From NCBI RefSeq assembly GCF_009792235.1, contig NZ_CP046973.1, positions 558,001 to 622,000 of the forward strand: a stretch of DNA of 64,000 bases. Reading direction: 5' to 3'. A program made the translations under genes and the position numbers. This stretch comes from Microcystis aeruginosa FD4 (GTDB taxonomy: Bacteria > Cyanobacteriota > Cyanobacteriia > Cyanobacteriales > Microcystaceae). Within the stretch, counting starts at the first letter, position 1, and each line of letters starts with the position of its first letter. This document shows positions 24,465 through 34,021 of the stretch, in pieces. The notes under the pieces are model-generated. The model did not search any database and was not told the DNA's origin. It saw only the letters and a list, made by a program, of their open reading frames with translations.

Positions 24465-26129
24465 ATGATTTTCGATCCTGCCAGTCTTCCCTCCCATCGT
24501 CAAACGATTCGTCCGATTAGCGCCACGGCCCTGCACGGAATTGTATTTCAAGATGACAAATTAATCGCTATCGACGCAAAAAACGGCTATTTATACCAAA
24601 TTGCCCTCGATACTGGTCATACAAGCGTACTTAATTCCCATCGCTGGCAAGAATTCGTCGGCACGACGGGATTGGCAATCGATGATCAAAATAACCTCTG
24701 GTTTACCACTCGCGAAAATCTCTACTGCTGCACTCTCGAAGATTTTACCCCGAAATTTTTTACCCGTCTTCCCTACACCGCTAACGGAGTCGCCGTAACT
24801 GGTAACACAATTTATGTCACTTGTCAACGTTCTGGACAAATCTTTATATTTGATCGCCAATCGGGACAGGAAATTACTCGTTTGTACGCGCCGGGTATCG
24901 GCATCGAAAATATCACCATTCGCGGGGAAGAACTTTGGTTAACGGATACCCTAGAACAAACGGTTTACTGTCTTGATCGCGCCACGGGAGAACAGCTTTT
25001 TAGCATGATAACTCCTTTTGAATCGCCGACGGGATTAGCTTTTTATAACGATGCGAACAGTGGCAAGGATATCTTATATGTGGCCTATGCTTTCCAAGAA
25101 CCCTTTATCCGCGATAATCCCAATTCCGAACAGGTTTACGAACTTAGTTATCGTCCGCGTACTTTTGTCCATCCTCTATATTTTCACTACGATCCCGCTA
25201 AAAAATACACCCTTTCTAACGGTTATCTGATTGAATTATCCTACGTCGAGGAATTGGAACCTCTCTATAATATCGAACTAAAAGATGTGGAATGGCGCAT
25301 CGCTTTACCCTTAGAAACACCACGGCAAAAAATTCGCAGCGTCGAAGCGGTGGGATTGCCTTTTATTGAAGAAATTCAGGACGGGCAGCGGGTGGCAGTA
25401 TTTAAGTTCGAGCAAATAACCGGCAAACAACGTCATATTTTTGGGTGGAAAGTAGTATTAGAAGTATGGGGTATTAAATACCAAATTACTCCCCAAGATT
25501 GCGAAGATTTACCCCCCTTACCCGCCGATTTTCCCGATCGCTATTTGATCGATAATGATGATCTGGCCATGAATACAGAAATTATCCTCAATGCTGCCGA
25601 AGAAGCGATCGGTCGGGAAACCAATCTCCTCAGAAAAGTTTATAGTATTCGTAATTACGTCTATGACCAGCTTTCCTACGGCATCAAACCCCACATCGAC
25701 ACCCCTGATATTGCCCTGCGGCGCGGAGTCGGTTCCTGTGGGGAATATGTGGGTTTATTATTGGCCTTGTGTCGTCTCAATGGTATTGCCTGTCGCACGG
25801 TAGGACGCTATAAATGCCCACCCCATCCCCTCGAACGTAATTTACCCCTCGAACCGGATTACAATCACGTCTGGATGGAATTTTATCTCCCCTCTATCGG
25901 TTGGGTTCCCATGGAGTCCAATCCCGATGATATTTTTGAAGGTGGTCCCTATCCCAATCGTTTCTTTATGGGTTTAGCTTGGTATCACACGGAAATTGCC
26001 AAAGATATCCCCTTTGAACGAATGCTCAGTCAAGGACAACCGGTGTTAAAAACCCAAGTTCCCATCGGCGATTTAGCGATTAATCACGTTCAATTTATCA
26101 TTCTTGAGGAATTAGCACCGAAAGGCTAG
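24465..26129 (+). CDS. beta-propeller plus transglutaminase-like protein
   Basis: 554 residues with no signal peptide. Residues 1-230 show repeated short beta motifs of an NHL/SMP-30-like propeller (DDQNNLWFTTRENLYCC; GIENITIRGEELWLTD). A middle beta-rich linker (about 235-350) follows. The C-terminal transglutaminase-like domain has Cys425 (GVGSCGEYVGLLLALC), His468 (YNHVWMEF) and an Asp near 484 (ESNPDD), an intact Cys-His-Asp triad. This fold includes peptidases and amidases as well as cross-linking enzymes. Target unknown; a cytoplasmic location is implied. The divergent cofG gene lies 112 bp away. Confidence 0.8.
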   Translation: MIFDPASLPSHRQTIRPISATALHGIVFQDDKLIAIDAKNGYLYQIALDTGHTSVLNSHRWQEFVGTTGLAIDDQNNLWFTTRENLYCCTLEDFTPKFFTRLPYTANGVAVTGNTIYVTCQRSGQIFIFDRQSGQEITRLYAPGIGIENITIRGEELWLTDTLEQTVYCLDRATGEQLFSMITPFESPTGLAFYNDANSGKDILYVAYAFQEPFIRDNPNSEQVYELSYRPRTFVHPLYFHYDPAKKYTLSNGYLIELSYVEELEPLYNIELKDVEWRIALPLETPRQKIRSVEAVGLPFIEEIQDGQRVAVFKFEQITGKQRHIFGWKVVLEVWGIKYQITPQDCEDLPPLPADFPDRYLIDNDDLAMNTEIILNAAEEAIGRETNLLRKVYSIRNYVYDQLSYGIKPHIDTPDIALRRGVGSCGEYVGLLLALCRLNGIACRTVGRYKCPPHPLERNLPLEPDYNHVWMEFYLPSIGWVPMESNPDDIFEGGPYPNRFFMGLAWYHTEIAKDIPFERMLSQGQPVLKTQVPIGDLAINHVQFIILEELAPKG

Positions 26130-26392
26130 AATTCTGAGCCATCATCTAGGATGCCCATTTCTCTATCTCTTTCTTCTTTGAGTTCTTTGACCATTTGCAA
26201 ACCCGCGCCCACACAGAAGCCCAGGGTTGCCCCAGCACCGGCAAAATAACGTCCATAGATGATTTGATAGTGATAGGGATTTTTATAGTTGACTTGGCTG
26301 GGATTGCGTTCAATGCGGCTAATGCCATAACCGATACCAGCGCCAACTAAAGCCGTTACTAGGCCCGAAAATAGAACTAGACGAAAGTTCAT
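26126..26392 (-). CDS. small two-helix membrane protein
   Basis: 88 residues with two hydrophobic segments: about 4-24 (LVLFSGLVTALVGAGIGYGI) and about 48-66 (YFAGAGATLGFCVGAGL). A charged C-terminus (KELKEERDREMG) is probably cytoplasmic. No family is recognised, though small conserved cyanobacterial membrane proteins of this type are common. Its last 4 bases overlap the 3' end of the transglutaminase gene on the other strand. Confidence 0.6.
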   Translation of the reverse strand: MNFRLVLFSGLVTALVGAGIGYGISRIERNPSQVNYKNPYHYQIIYGRYFAGAGATLGFCVGAGLQMVKELKEERDREMGILDDGSEF

Positions 26393-26535
26393 GATCTTAT
26401 CTCCCGATGGACTCTGACTTTAGATTATCGCTGAAAATTAGTCAATGGCAAGCGATCGCAATAATTTGTTATGAACAGGTTGTCCTGCAATTGTACCAGT
26501 TACTCCTCAACCGCTCGCAGAAAAACTTAATATTT

Positions 26536-27877
26536 TCACTCTTGACAAATTTGCTTTAAGGTGCTAACAAAATCGGGGTAGGAAATGCCAGCCGCTTCAG
26601 CGCGATGGATAGTGGTGGGTTGACGGGAATTGAGGGCAGCGATCGCTAGACTCATAGCAATGCGATGATCGGTAAAACTGTCCACTTCCGTGCCGAATAG
26701 GCCTGTACCGCCGGTAATCTCTAAACCATCGGGTAATTCCGTTACTTTTGCCCCTAGGCGATCGAGTTGGGTGGCCATCACCGTCAGGCGATCGCTTTCC
26801 TTCACCCGTAATTCCTCGGCATCCTTGATAATTGTCGTTCCTTGGGCAAAAACCGCCGCTACTGCCAAAATCGGAATTTCATCGATCAGACGGGGTATAA
26901 TCTCACCGGCGATCGTGGTTGCCTGTAGTGGACTGGATTTCACCCGCAGATCCGCCACCGGTTCCCCCGTCACCACCCGTTGATTTTCGAGGGTGATATC
27001 TGCTCCCATTGCCTGTAAAACCTGTAAAACTCCAGTTCTAGTCGGGTTTATGCCCACATTTTCGATTAATAACTCGGAATTAGGCACAATTGCCCCCGCT
27101 ACCAACCAAAAAGCTGCCGAACTGATATCCCCGGGGACGATCACCGTTTGTCCGGTTAAAGTGGGATAACCCGTCACCGTGACGCTATTAGTCTCCCCAT
27201 CCACCTCAATATTTGCCCCAAAAGCGCGCAGCATCCGTTCACTGTGATCGCGAGATAAAGCGGGTTCCGTGATCGTGGTTTTCCCCTCCGTTAACAGTCC
27301 TGCGAGGAGAAGACAGGATTTCACCTGTGCAGAAGCGACGGGAGAATAGTAGTGAATCGGTTGCAGAGATTGCCCAGAAACGGCTAAAGGAGCCAAAGAA
27401 TTGGCTTTTCTGCCCCAAATTTGCGCCCCCATTTCTTTTAGGGGTTTCACCACCCTGGACATGGGACGCGATCGCAGGGAAGCATCACCAGTAACGACAA
27501 AAAAAACGGTCTTGATGACCGGCCAATAATCCTAACATTAAGCGGATCGTCGTGCCGGAATTGCCCGCATCGAGGATTTCTGAGGGTTCCTCAAGATTGC
27601 CTAAACCCCTACCTTTGACGATCACTTTCTCGCTGTTGAGTTGGGAAATTTCCACACCCATGCAGCGAAAACAACTAGCGGTACTGCGGGGATCTTCGCC
27701 TAATAATAACCCATGAATGACGGTTTCTCCTTCGGCGATCGCTCCTAACATCAGGGAACGATGGGATATAGATTTATCGCCGGGGATGGTGATTTTTCCC
27801 CGTAATCCCGTGATTTTGGCTGGATCGATCACTAAATCTTGATGGGATTGAAGGGGGTTAAGGGTGACAATAGACAT
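26536..27877 (-). pseudogene. aroA: EPSP synthase gene with a one-base frameshift
   Basis: 3-phosphoshikimate 1-carboxyvinyltransferase, the sixth step of the shikimate pathway. The 5' part (27877-27485) encodes GKITIPGDKSISHRSLMLGA and the DAGNSGTTIRLMLGLLAG loop. Then a run of eight T on the coding strand (A at 27499-27506) shifts the frame after HQDRFF. With seven T the reading continues FVVTGDASLRSRPMSRVVKPL, the family's standard sequence, into the second open frame (27462-26536). Everything else looks intact (GAKV, VKESDR, TDHRIAMS). The gene is essential for aromatic amino acids, so this is a sequencing error, a recent mutation, or a site read through by polymerase slippage. Confidence 0.85.
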
Positions 27878-28073
27878 GATCGTTAGGCAGATGAAGACAA
27901 GCTCGATCTATTTTCCCCCTTTACCTCGCCCTTTCCTTGTCAAGTTATGTAAAGAATATTAAGCTAGGGTGACAGTTGATTTTCCCGGTGTGACAGGAAC
28001 GAGCGAGTGGAACGAACCACACCAGACACAAAGATTGATCGCTCCTGTATAAGTTAAACTTATCACACCAAGA

Positions 28074-28108
28074 AACTGATAACTGATAACTGATAACTGA
28101 TAACTGAT
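28074..28108. repeat. five perfect heptamers abutting the peroxiredoxin start
   Basis: Five exact copies of AACTGAT end one base before the ATG at 28110, so the region that should hold a Shine-Dalgarno sequence consists of repeats only. Copy-number change here would alter spacing upstream of the gene but not the reading frame of the protein. Confidence 0.9.
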
Positions 28109-28109
28109 T

Positions 28110-28652
28110 ATGTCTCGTCGTCAACTGTTGAGTTTTTTAATTGCAGTAATTCTGGCATTTTTTGCCTTTATTCCCGATGCTAACGCTTTAGGTGGACCCC
28201 AACCCCCTTTAAATCAACCTGCACCCGATTTTACCCTACCGACTAACACGGGAGAAGGGAATATTTCCCTATCGGACTATCGGGGTAAATGGGTAGTTTT
28301 GTATTTTTATCCCAAGGATTTTACCCCGGGCTGTACCCTAGAAGCGCGGCGTTTTCAGCAGGATTTGCCGAAATATATGGCTAAAAATACGCAAATTTTA
28401 GGGGTAAGTGCCGATGATGTCGATTCTCATGCGGAATTTTGTGACTCGGAGGGGTTAAAATTTCCCTTACTGGCAGATGCTACCGGAGATGTTAGTAAAG
28501 CTTATGGTTCTTGGATGGGTTATGTTTCCCTGCGTCATACCTATCTTATCGATCCGCAAGGGATTTTAAAAGAGATTTATTTAGGGGTAAATCCTGCCAT
28601 TCACAGTGCCGAAGTTTTGGCACGTTTGGAGCAATTACAGGCGAATTCTTGA
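28110..28652 (+). CDS. exported peroxiredoxin, PrxQ/BCP type
   Basis: 180 residues. A Sec-type signal peptide covers 1-27 (hydrophobic LLSFLIAVILAFFAF, cleavage after DANA), so it acts in the thylakoid lumen or periplasm. The thioredoxin-fold body has the BCP motif FYPKDFTPGCTLEARRF with peroxidatic C75. The resolving Cys usually five residues later is Arg here; C111 (EFCDSEG) may take that role, or it is a one-Cys form using another thiol. It reduces H2O2 and alkyl hydroperoxides. A run of five heptamers directly precedes the start codon. Confidence 0.88.
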   Translation: MSRRQLLSFLIAVILAFFAFIPDANALGGPQPPLNQPAPDFTLPTNTGEGNISLSDYRGKWVVLYFYPKDFTPGCTLEARRFQQDLPKYMAKNTQILGVSADDVDSHAEFCDSEGLKFPLLADATGDVSKAYGSWMGYVSLRHTYLIDPQGILKEIYLGVNPAIHSAEVLARLEQLQANS

Positions 28653-28821
28653 GATGATTGGACTTGAATCTAGAAATTATTTTGATGAGTTATTGACGAT
28701 GATAAACTAATTACGGTTTGGATTGTCTATAGTCGCTCAATCAATCTTCATTTTTTAGATAATGGCAGCATACTCTGAACAAATGGTTCAATAATTACAC
28801 AATAAATGCAGACAATAGCTT

Positions 28822-29634
28822 ATGAATGGATCACGAACAGATTTTCAAGCTGGTTGGTTAAATATAGAGCAGGAATTAGTTTTACTTTTAACAGCAACAA
28901 TTAATATTAAGGATATGCCGAATGCCTATCCAACTGTTCCTGAACAAAGACAGGAAGATTACTATAATTCCCTGAAGTATTATATTAATTTTCATCCTCG
29001 TATCAAAAAAATACTATTTGTGGAAAATTCTGGTTGGCCTCTTGATCGACTGCAAGAAACGACTCAAGAAAATCCCCATAACAAACAAATTGAGTTCATT
29101 TCACTAGATGCCAATGATTTTCCTCGTGATTTTGGCAAAGGTTACGGCGAAACCCTATTAATAGAGCAGGGAATTTTAAAATCAGAACTGCTCAAAGAAT
29201 CTACTTATGTTGCCAAGATAACTGGTAGAATTTATCTTCTCAATATGACCGATATTTTAGAGAGGGTTAAAAGTCCCTTTGAGTGTTTATGTGATTTTAA
29301 ATGGCCGATTTGGCAACAATTGCGAGACAAAAAAAATAATCCTTCCTATGCAGATACTCGTTTTCTCGTCTTTAGCAAATGCTTCTATGAAAGATACCTG
29401 CAGCCGATGCACAAAAATCATCAGCAGGGTTGTTTTTATAGTGAACATCAATATCATCAAGCTATTAATTTAGCATCCCAATCGGCTAATGTTTGTAAAA
29501 GGTTTCCCGTTGAACCGAAATTTTCTGGTATTGCGGGACATTTTGGGGGAAAAGACTATAATAGTCGTTCCGAACAGTTGAAATACGCAATTCGTGTCTT
29601 GACTCGTCAAACTATGCCTTGGCTATATCTGTAA
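28822..29634 (+). CDS. hypothetical protein, possibly a glycosyltransferase
   Basis: 270 residues, soluble. An initial beta strand (LVLLLTATINI), KKILFVENSGWP, then FGKGYGETLLIEQGIL and YVAKITGRIYLLNM suggest a nucleotide-sugar-type alpha/beta fold, as in some small capsular or lipopolysaccharide transferases, but the DxD motif is not clear. I do not recognise the family with confidence. Codon use is more AT-rich than its neighbours, hinting at transfer. The gap 28653-28821 holds nothing obvious. Confidence 0.5.
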   Translation: MNGSRTDFQAGWLNIEQELVLLLTATINIKDMPNAYPTVPEQRQEDYYNSLKYYINFHPRIKKILFVENSGWPLDRLQETTQENPHNKQIEFISLDANDFPRDFGKGYGETLLIEQGILKSELLKESTYVAKITGRIYLLNMTDILERVKSPFECLCDFKWPIWQQLRDKKNNPSYADTRFLVFSKCFYERYLQPMHKNHQQGCFYSEHQYHQAINLASQSANVCKRFPVEPKFSGIAGHFGGKDYNSRSEQLKYAIRVLTRQTMPWLYL

Positions 29635-29686
29635 GCAACTCTTACCGTCTATGGTATCGACGACAAATAACAATTCCATAGAGCAG

Positions 29687-29736
29687 AAAAAAGTCGGGAT
29701 TTTAAAAGCAAAATTTTCGATAAAAAAAATCCCGAC
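29687..29736 (-). terminator. strong hairpin terminator, possibly bidirectional
   Basis: An 11-bp perfect stem (GTCGGGATTTT/AAAATCCCGAC) is followed on the minus strand by TTTTTT. It lies about 50 bp beyond the small secreted peptide gene and, on the plus strand, 53 bp beyond the 28822 gene, so it may end transcripts from both sides. Confidence 0.8.
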
Positions 29737-29788
29737 CACGATTGTGTCATTGGTAGGGGATTAATAACCTTAACCGAGATAATCAGGA

Positions 29789-29953
29789 CTAATTGCAATC
29801 ATCGTCCTTATCACCCTTACAGTCACGGTTTTGTAAAATTAGCGGCCAAGAGGAATGGTCAAAATGGTTATCTTGACTATGAACCGCTAAAGTGTGAGAA
29901 AGAGAACCTAACAGCAAGGAGACCACAACAAACAAGGTTAACGAGATTTTCAT
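29789..29953 (-). CDS. 54-residue secreted peptide
   Basis: A short open frame with GGGAG about 8 bases before the ATG (29953-29951). It encodes a clear signal peptide, MKISLTLFVVVSLLLGSLSH, with cleavage after HTLA at about residue 23. The ~31-residue mature part starts VHSQDNHFDHSS and ends in an acidic cluster with two Cys (DCKGDKDDDCN). A terminator follows. The histidines, acidic residues and Cys pair could bind metal, but I recognise no family. The combination of ribosome site, signal peptide and terminator makes it a credible gene. Confidence 0.6.
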   Translation of the reverse strand: MKISLTLFVVVSLLLGSLSHTLAVHSQDNHFDHSSWPLILQNRDCKGDKDDDCN

Positions 29954-30096
29954 GGCTTTACTCCCTTAGACACTATCAGGTAATTGACCTATTTTTACCA
30001 TAGGGTTTTCCCGCTCGGATGTCAGTCCCATTGCCAAGAGGGAAAAAGGGGTTAACATGGAAAAAAAGGGAAATAAGTAGAATAAAGTAGAACGGG

Positions 30097-31438
30097 ATGA
30101 AACCACAGGGATGGGACGAGTTTCTCAAACATCTAGCCAGAGAATACGGTGTTCAAGGCAAATTAAAGGAGATTTTTTTGGTTCGTTTTGCCTACGAAAA
30201 TTGGCGCAAACCGGATGAGGAAATTTGGGAAATGGCCGAGGCTGCCAGCCATGAAACCTATAAAAAACAAATGACTAAAATCTATAGCTATTTCTCGGCA
30301 GATAAAGATAATGGCTGTCCCGAACTAGAATTAGGTAGTAAAGGGCCGGGTAAGTTCCAAATCCTCCGAGAATGGTTCAAAGATATCAAATATCCTCAAT
30401 GGAAAAATCACCCCACCCCGATAGTAGCAGAAAAATCAGTTATAGATACTTATATTAGCCGCCCTCCCGTCGAAAGCGACTGTTATCAAGAAATTAATCG
30501 TCCGGGGTCACTTATTCGCATTAAAGCTCCCGAAAAAAACCGGTAAAACTTCTCTCCTTAAACATCTGCTCGCTCAGGCAGATAGTTGGGGACATAGCAC
30601 AGTTTATATTAATTGTCAAGTGGCAGAAAAGGCGATGTTTGCCAGTTTAGACCGATTTTGTCGCTGGTTTTCGGCAAATGTCAGCCGAGAATTGGGTTTA
30701 AAGCCTCAATTAGATGAATATTGGGATGAGGAACTATTTGGCAGTTTAATCAGTTGTCAAACCTATTTTCAGTCCTATCTTTTGGAACAGATTAACGGGC
30801 CTCTTGTTTTGGCCCTAGATAATTTAGACAGAATTTTCGAGTATCCTGACATCGCTAGGGATTTTTTGCCGCTTTTGCGCTGTTGGCACGAAGAAGCTAA
30901 TAATTTAGAAATCTGGCAGAATTTGCGGTTAGCGATTGCTAATTCCACGGAAATCTATATTCAATTGGACGCTAATCAATCTCCCTTTAATGTCGGTCGT
31001 GCGATTAAATTACCCGGTTTTAGTCTCGAACAACTGGAAAACTTGGCTAGTAGCTACGGATTGCCTAAAAATGAGGATAATCAGCGTTTTATCAGGGATT
31101 TAATCGCTCTAGTCGCTGGTCATCCCTATCTTAGCCGTTTGGCCCTGGAAGCGCGGGTGCGCGGGGAAAAAAATATTCTCCCTAATGCTGCTACCCAAGG
31201 GGGAATTTATGCGGCACACTTGCGTCATCACTGGGATAGTCTGCAAAAACAGCCGGAATTATTGACAGCGATGGGGGAAGTGGTTAATTCTTACGATAAG
31301 GGAGTGCGATTAGAACCGATTACTGCCTATAAACTGGAAAGTATGGGCTTAATTCAGCTAAAAGGCGATCTAACCCAGCCTAGCTGTCAATTATATCAGC
31401 TTTACTTCCGAGAAGAACAGACCGGCAGCGGTCTCTAG
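30097..31438 (+). pseudogene. AAA-like domain protein with a frameshift in Walker A
   Basis: The first open frame (30097-30546) has an N-terminal helical region (EFLKHLAREYGVQGKLKEIF) and enters a cyanobacterial AAA-like (AAA_35-type) ATPase at PPVESDCYQEINRPGSLIRI. A run of seven A at 30533-30539 then shifts the frame: with six A it would continue APEKTGKTSLLKHLLAQA, a normal Walker A, in the frame of the second part (to 31438). That part has LVLALDNLDRIFEYPDIARDF (Walker B region), PGFSLEQLENLASSYGL and AGHPYLSRLALE. Such proteins are often signalling or conflict ATPases. The nucleotide site is destroyed unless slippage restores the frame or the run is a sequencing error. Confidence 0.8.
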
Positions 31439-31634
31439 TAGATAATTTAGACACCGATAAGTATCTGGTGGGATTAAAGATTGCTTAACTTGCTAAAGAT
31501 TGTAGTTCGGAAGTGGCATAAACTCTAACATTAACAGAAAGTTGCCGATTTTAATCTTGTCCTAACCGAGCAAAATTGACAATTGAATGTGTAATTTTAA
31601 AAATATCTATCCCGTCAATCTCATCTAACCGCAA

Positions 31635-32765
31635 ATGCTCAAAATTTTAGTTGATGGTACACCGATAAGACAAAATCCTAGTGGAATTGGATTATATGCT
31701 TATCATCTGATTGCCGAATTAGCTAAATTACAAAACCAAGAAAACTTTTCCCTGTCCCTCTGTTTTCAACCATCGGTAAAAAACTGGCTGCGGGGTAATC
31801 TTTCTATCCCCAAAAAACTGCAATCCTATCCAGATGTTAAATGTTTACCAATTCCCGTCAGTCTTAGCAATATCTTAACCCGATTTCCTAATCCTCTAAT
31901 TCCCTATCTAGAAAACTTTCTTGATTCTCCCGATATTCTCCACGGATTGGATCATGTGGTGTATCCTTGTGGTCAGAGTCGTAAAGTTATGACTATTCAT
32001 GATGTTACTTTTATTAAATATCCTGAGTTTGTCACGGGGATTGTCAAAACCTACACCCAACGCATTAAACAATCTCTACAATGGACAGATTTAGTCATTG
32101 CTAACTCCGCAAGTACCAAACGAGATATTATCGAATATTTAGATGTAACCCCAGATAAAATTTTTGTTACTCCCCTCGCAAGTCGTTATTCTTCCCTCCC
32201 CAATCCTCCCGCATCCCTAACCATCACTAAACCCTATTTACTCTTTGTTAGTACTCTAGAACCAAGAAAAAATATTATTAATCTTATCGATGCTTTTAAC
32301 TACCTCAAGGACAGGTATAAATTAGACCATAATCTGATTCTGATTGGCAAAAAAGGATGGAAGTATCAACCAATTTTCGATAAAATATCTCAGTCTCCTT
32401 TTCGAGATAGTATTCAACATCTTGATTATCTTGCTGATGACTTAGTTGCGGATTATTATCAAAAAGCCGATGTTTTTGTCTATCCTTCTTTTTATGAAGG
32501 TTTTGGATTACCAGTTTTAGAAGCGATGACTTTAGGTTGTCCTGTGGTAACTGCTAATACTGCATCCTTACCCGAAGTCACCGGAGACTCGGCAATATTA
32601 ATTAATCCCGATAATCCCCTAGAAATTGCTGCGGCAATCTATCAGGTGATTAGTGATACCTCTCTCCGTCAAGAATTAATCACTAAAGGAAAAAAACAAG
32701 CGGCAAAATTCTCTTGGCAAAAAACCGCACAAGCTACGATAAAAGCTTATCGTTCTCTTTTATAA
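31635..32765 (+). CDS. GT4 family glycosyltransferase
   Basis: 376 residues, GT-B fold. The C-terminal donor domain has LLFVSTLEPRKNIINLIDAF and the EX7E motif in YEGFGLPVLEAMTLG, typical of retaining GT4 enzymes using nucleotide sugars. The N-terminal half contains GIGLYAYHLIAELAK and HDVTFIKYPEF. It probably adds sugars to an exopolysaccharide, O-antigen or lipid-linked chain. The gene is followed 16 bp later by a second GT4 gene of similar design, so the two form an operon. Confidence 0.88.
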   Translation: MLKILVDGTPIRQNPSGIGLYAYHLIAELAKLQNQENFSLSLCFQPSVKNWLRGNLSIPKKLQSYPDVKCLPIPVSLSNILTRFPNPLIPYLENFLDSPDILHGLDHVVYPCGQSRKVMTIHDVTFIKYPEFVTGIVKTYTQRIKQSLQWTDLVIANSASTKRDIIEYLDVTPDKIFVTPLASRYSSLPNPPASLTITKPYLLFVSTLEPRKNIINLIDAFNYLKDRYKLDHNLILIGKKGWKYQPIFDKISQSPFRDSIQHLDYLADDLVADYYQKADVFVYPSFYEGFGLPVLEAMTLGCPVVTANTASLPEVTGDSAILINPDNPLEIAAAIYQVISDTSLRQELITKGKKQAAKFSWQKTAQATIKAYRSLL

Positions 32766-32781
32766 TAACTGGCAAATATCT

Positions 32782-33852
32782 ATGAATAAAAATCATCAAT
32801 TATTAATCAATCTCGCTTTTCTGGGTACTAAATATACTGGGTTGACTACCTATACTAAAAATCTCATTCCCCAATTAGCTAACTTAAATCCTACCCTTAT
32901 CACTTCTAATAGTTACCCAGATTTTAACACTTATCCTGTGTCGGCAAACCTCACCCAAGAACAGGGAACTAAAGGCAATATTAGGCGCTTAATTTGGACA
33001 GAAACCCAACTCTATCAAACCTATCAACAATTGAAATCCTCTCTGCTATTTACCCCTATTCCCGAAGCACCTATTTATCGAAATTGCCGCTATATTGTCA
33101 CAGTTCATGATTTAATTCCCCTGCGATTTCCGAAATTTTCTCCCCTAACTTTTTATAATAAATACTATTTACCTCAAGTCCTGAAAAAAGCAATACATAT
33201 TATCGCTGTTTCCCAAGCAACTGCCTCCGATATTAATAAGTTTTTTAACATACCTCTTGACAAAATAACCGTGATTCTTTCTGGATATGATTCTTATAAT
33301 TTTCGTCCTCTAAATCTGGCGACTCGTCCCTATTTTCTCTATCTTGGTCGTTATGATCCTCATAAAAATCTCGGTCGTTTAATTACTGCTTTTTCCCAAA
33401 TCGACCCCGAATATCAATTATTAATTGTCGGTCAATTTGACCCCCGTTTTACCCCTCCTCTACAACAACAGGTAGAAGCATTATCAATCTCTCAACGGGT
33501 GCAATTTTTAAACTATGTTTCCTATGAAGAATTGCCGCAACTTTTAAACCAAGCAACTGCTTTAGTTTATCCCTCCCTTTGGGAAGGTTTCGGATTACCT
33601 GTACTAGAAGCGATCGCCTGTGGAACTCCTGTAATTACTTCTAATCTTTCTTCTCTCCCAGAAGTCACGGGAGATGCGGCAATTTTAATTAATCCCTATA
33701 GTATTGATGAGATGAGAGAGGCAATGCAGCAAATCGCTACTGATGAACAATTACGCCTAAAATTAAAATCCCTGAGTCGCCAACGCGCCGAGCTTTTTAG
33801 TTGGGAAAAAACTGGTCAAGAAACCGCAACAATTCTGCAAAGTTTTCTATAA
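32782..33852 (+). CDS. GT4 family glycosyltransferase
   Basis: 356 residues, GT-B fold, related to its upstream neighbour. Motifs: VTVHDLIPLRFPKFSP in the N-terminal half, FLYLGRYDPHKNLGRLITAF, then WEGFGLPVLEAIACGTPVIT with the EX7E pair and SLPEVTGDAAILINPYS. Together with the previous gene it suggests a short polysaccharide-building cassette. Donor and acceptor are unknown. A miniature element begins 43 bp after its stop. Confidence 0.88.
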   Translation: MNKNHQLLINLAFLGTKYTGLTTYTKNLIPQLANLNPTLITSNSYPDFNTYPVSANLTQEQGTKGNIRRLIWTETQLYQTYQQLKSSLLFTPIPEAPIYRNCRYIVTVHDLIPLRFPKFSPLTFYNKYYLPQVLKKAIHIIAVSQATASDINKFFNIPLDKITVILSGYDSYNFRPLNLATRPYFLYLGRYDPHKNLGRLITAFSQIDPEYQLLIVGQFDPRFTPPLQQQVEALSISQRVQFLNYVSYEELPQLLNQATALVYPSLWEGFGLPVLEAIACGTPVITSNLSSLPEVTGDAAILINPYSIDEMREAMQQIATDEQLRLKLKSLSRQRAELFSWEKTGQETATILQSFL

Positions 33853-33894
33853 AAATGGTGAGAAAAAAACTTATCAATCATTGTAGGATGGGTT

Positions 33895-34012
33895 ATACTA
33901 AATCCGTTGAGTAACGCACAGAAAACGGGTTTCTCCGAGAAACCCGTTTTCTACTCATGCAAAAGGCAACAGGGGGAATAAATAATCAGTTTTTAATAAC
34001 CAGATTTAGCAT
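33895..34012. mobile_element. miniature element, ATACTAAATC family
   Basis: 118 bp with terminal inverted repeats ATACTAAATC and GATTTAGCAT. It contains a 15-16 bp stem with 3-base loop (about 33919-33953). A related element in opposite orientation is at 12609-12708 and a truncated one at 14881-14942. No coding capacity. Confidence 0.75.
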
Positions 34013-34021
34013 CAACTCATA

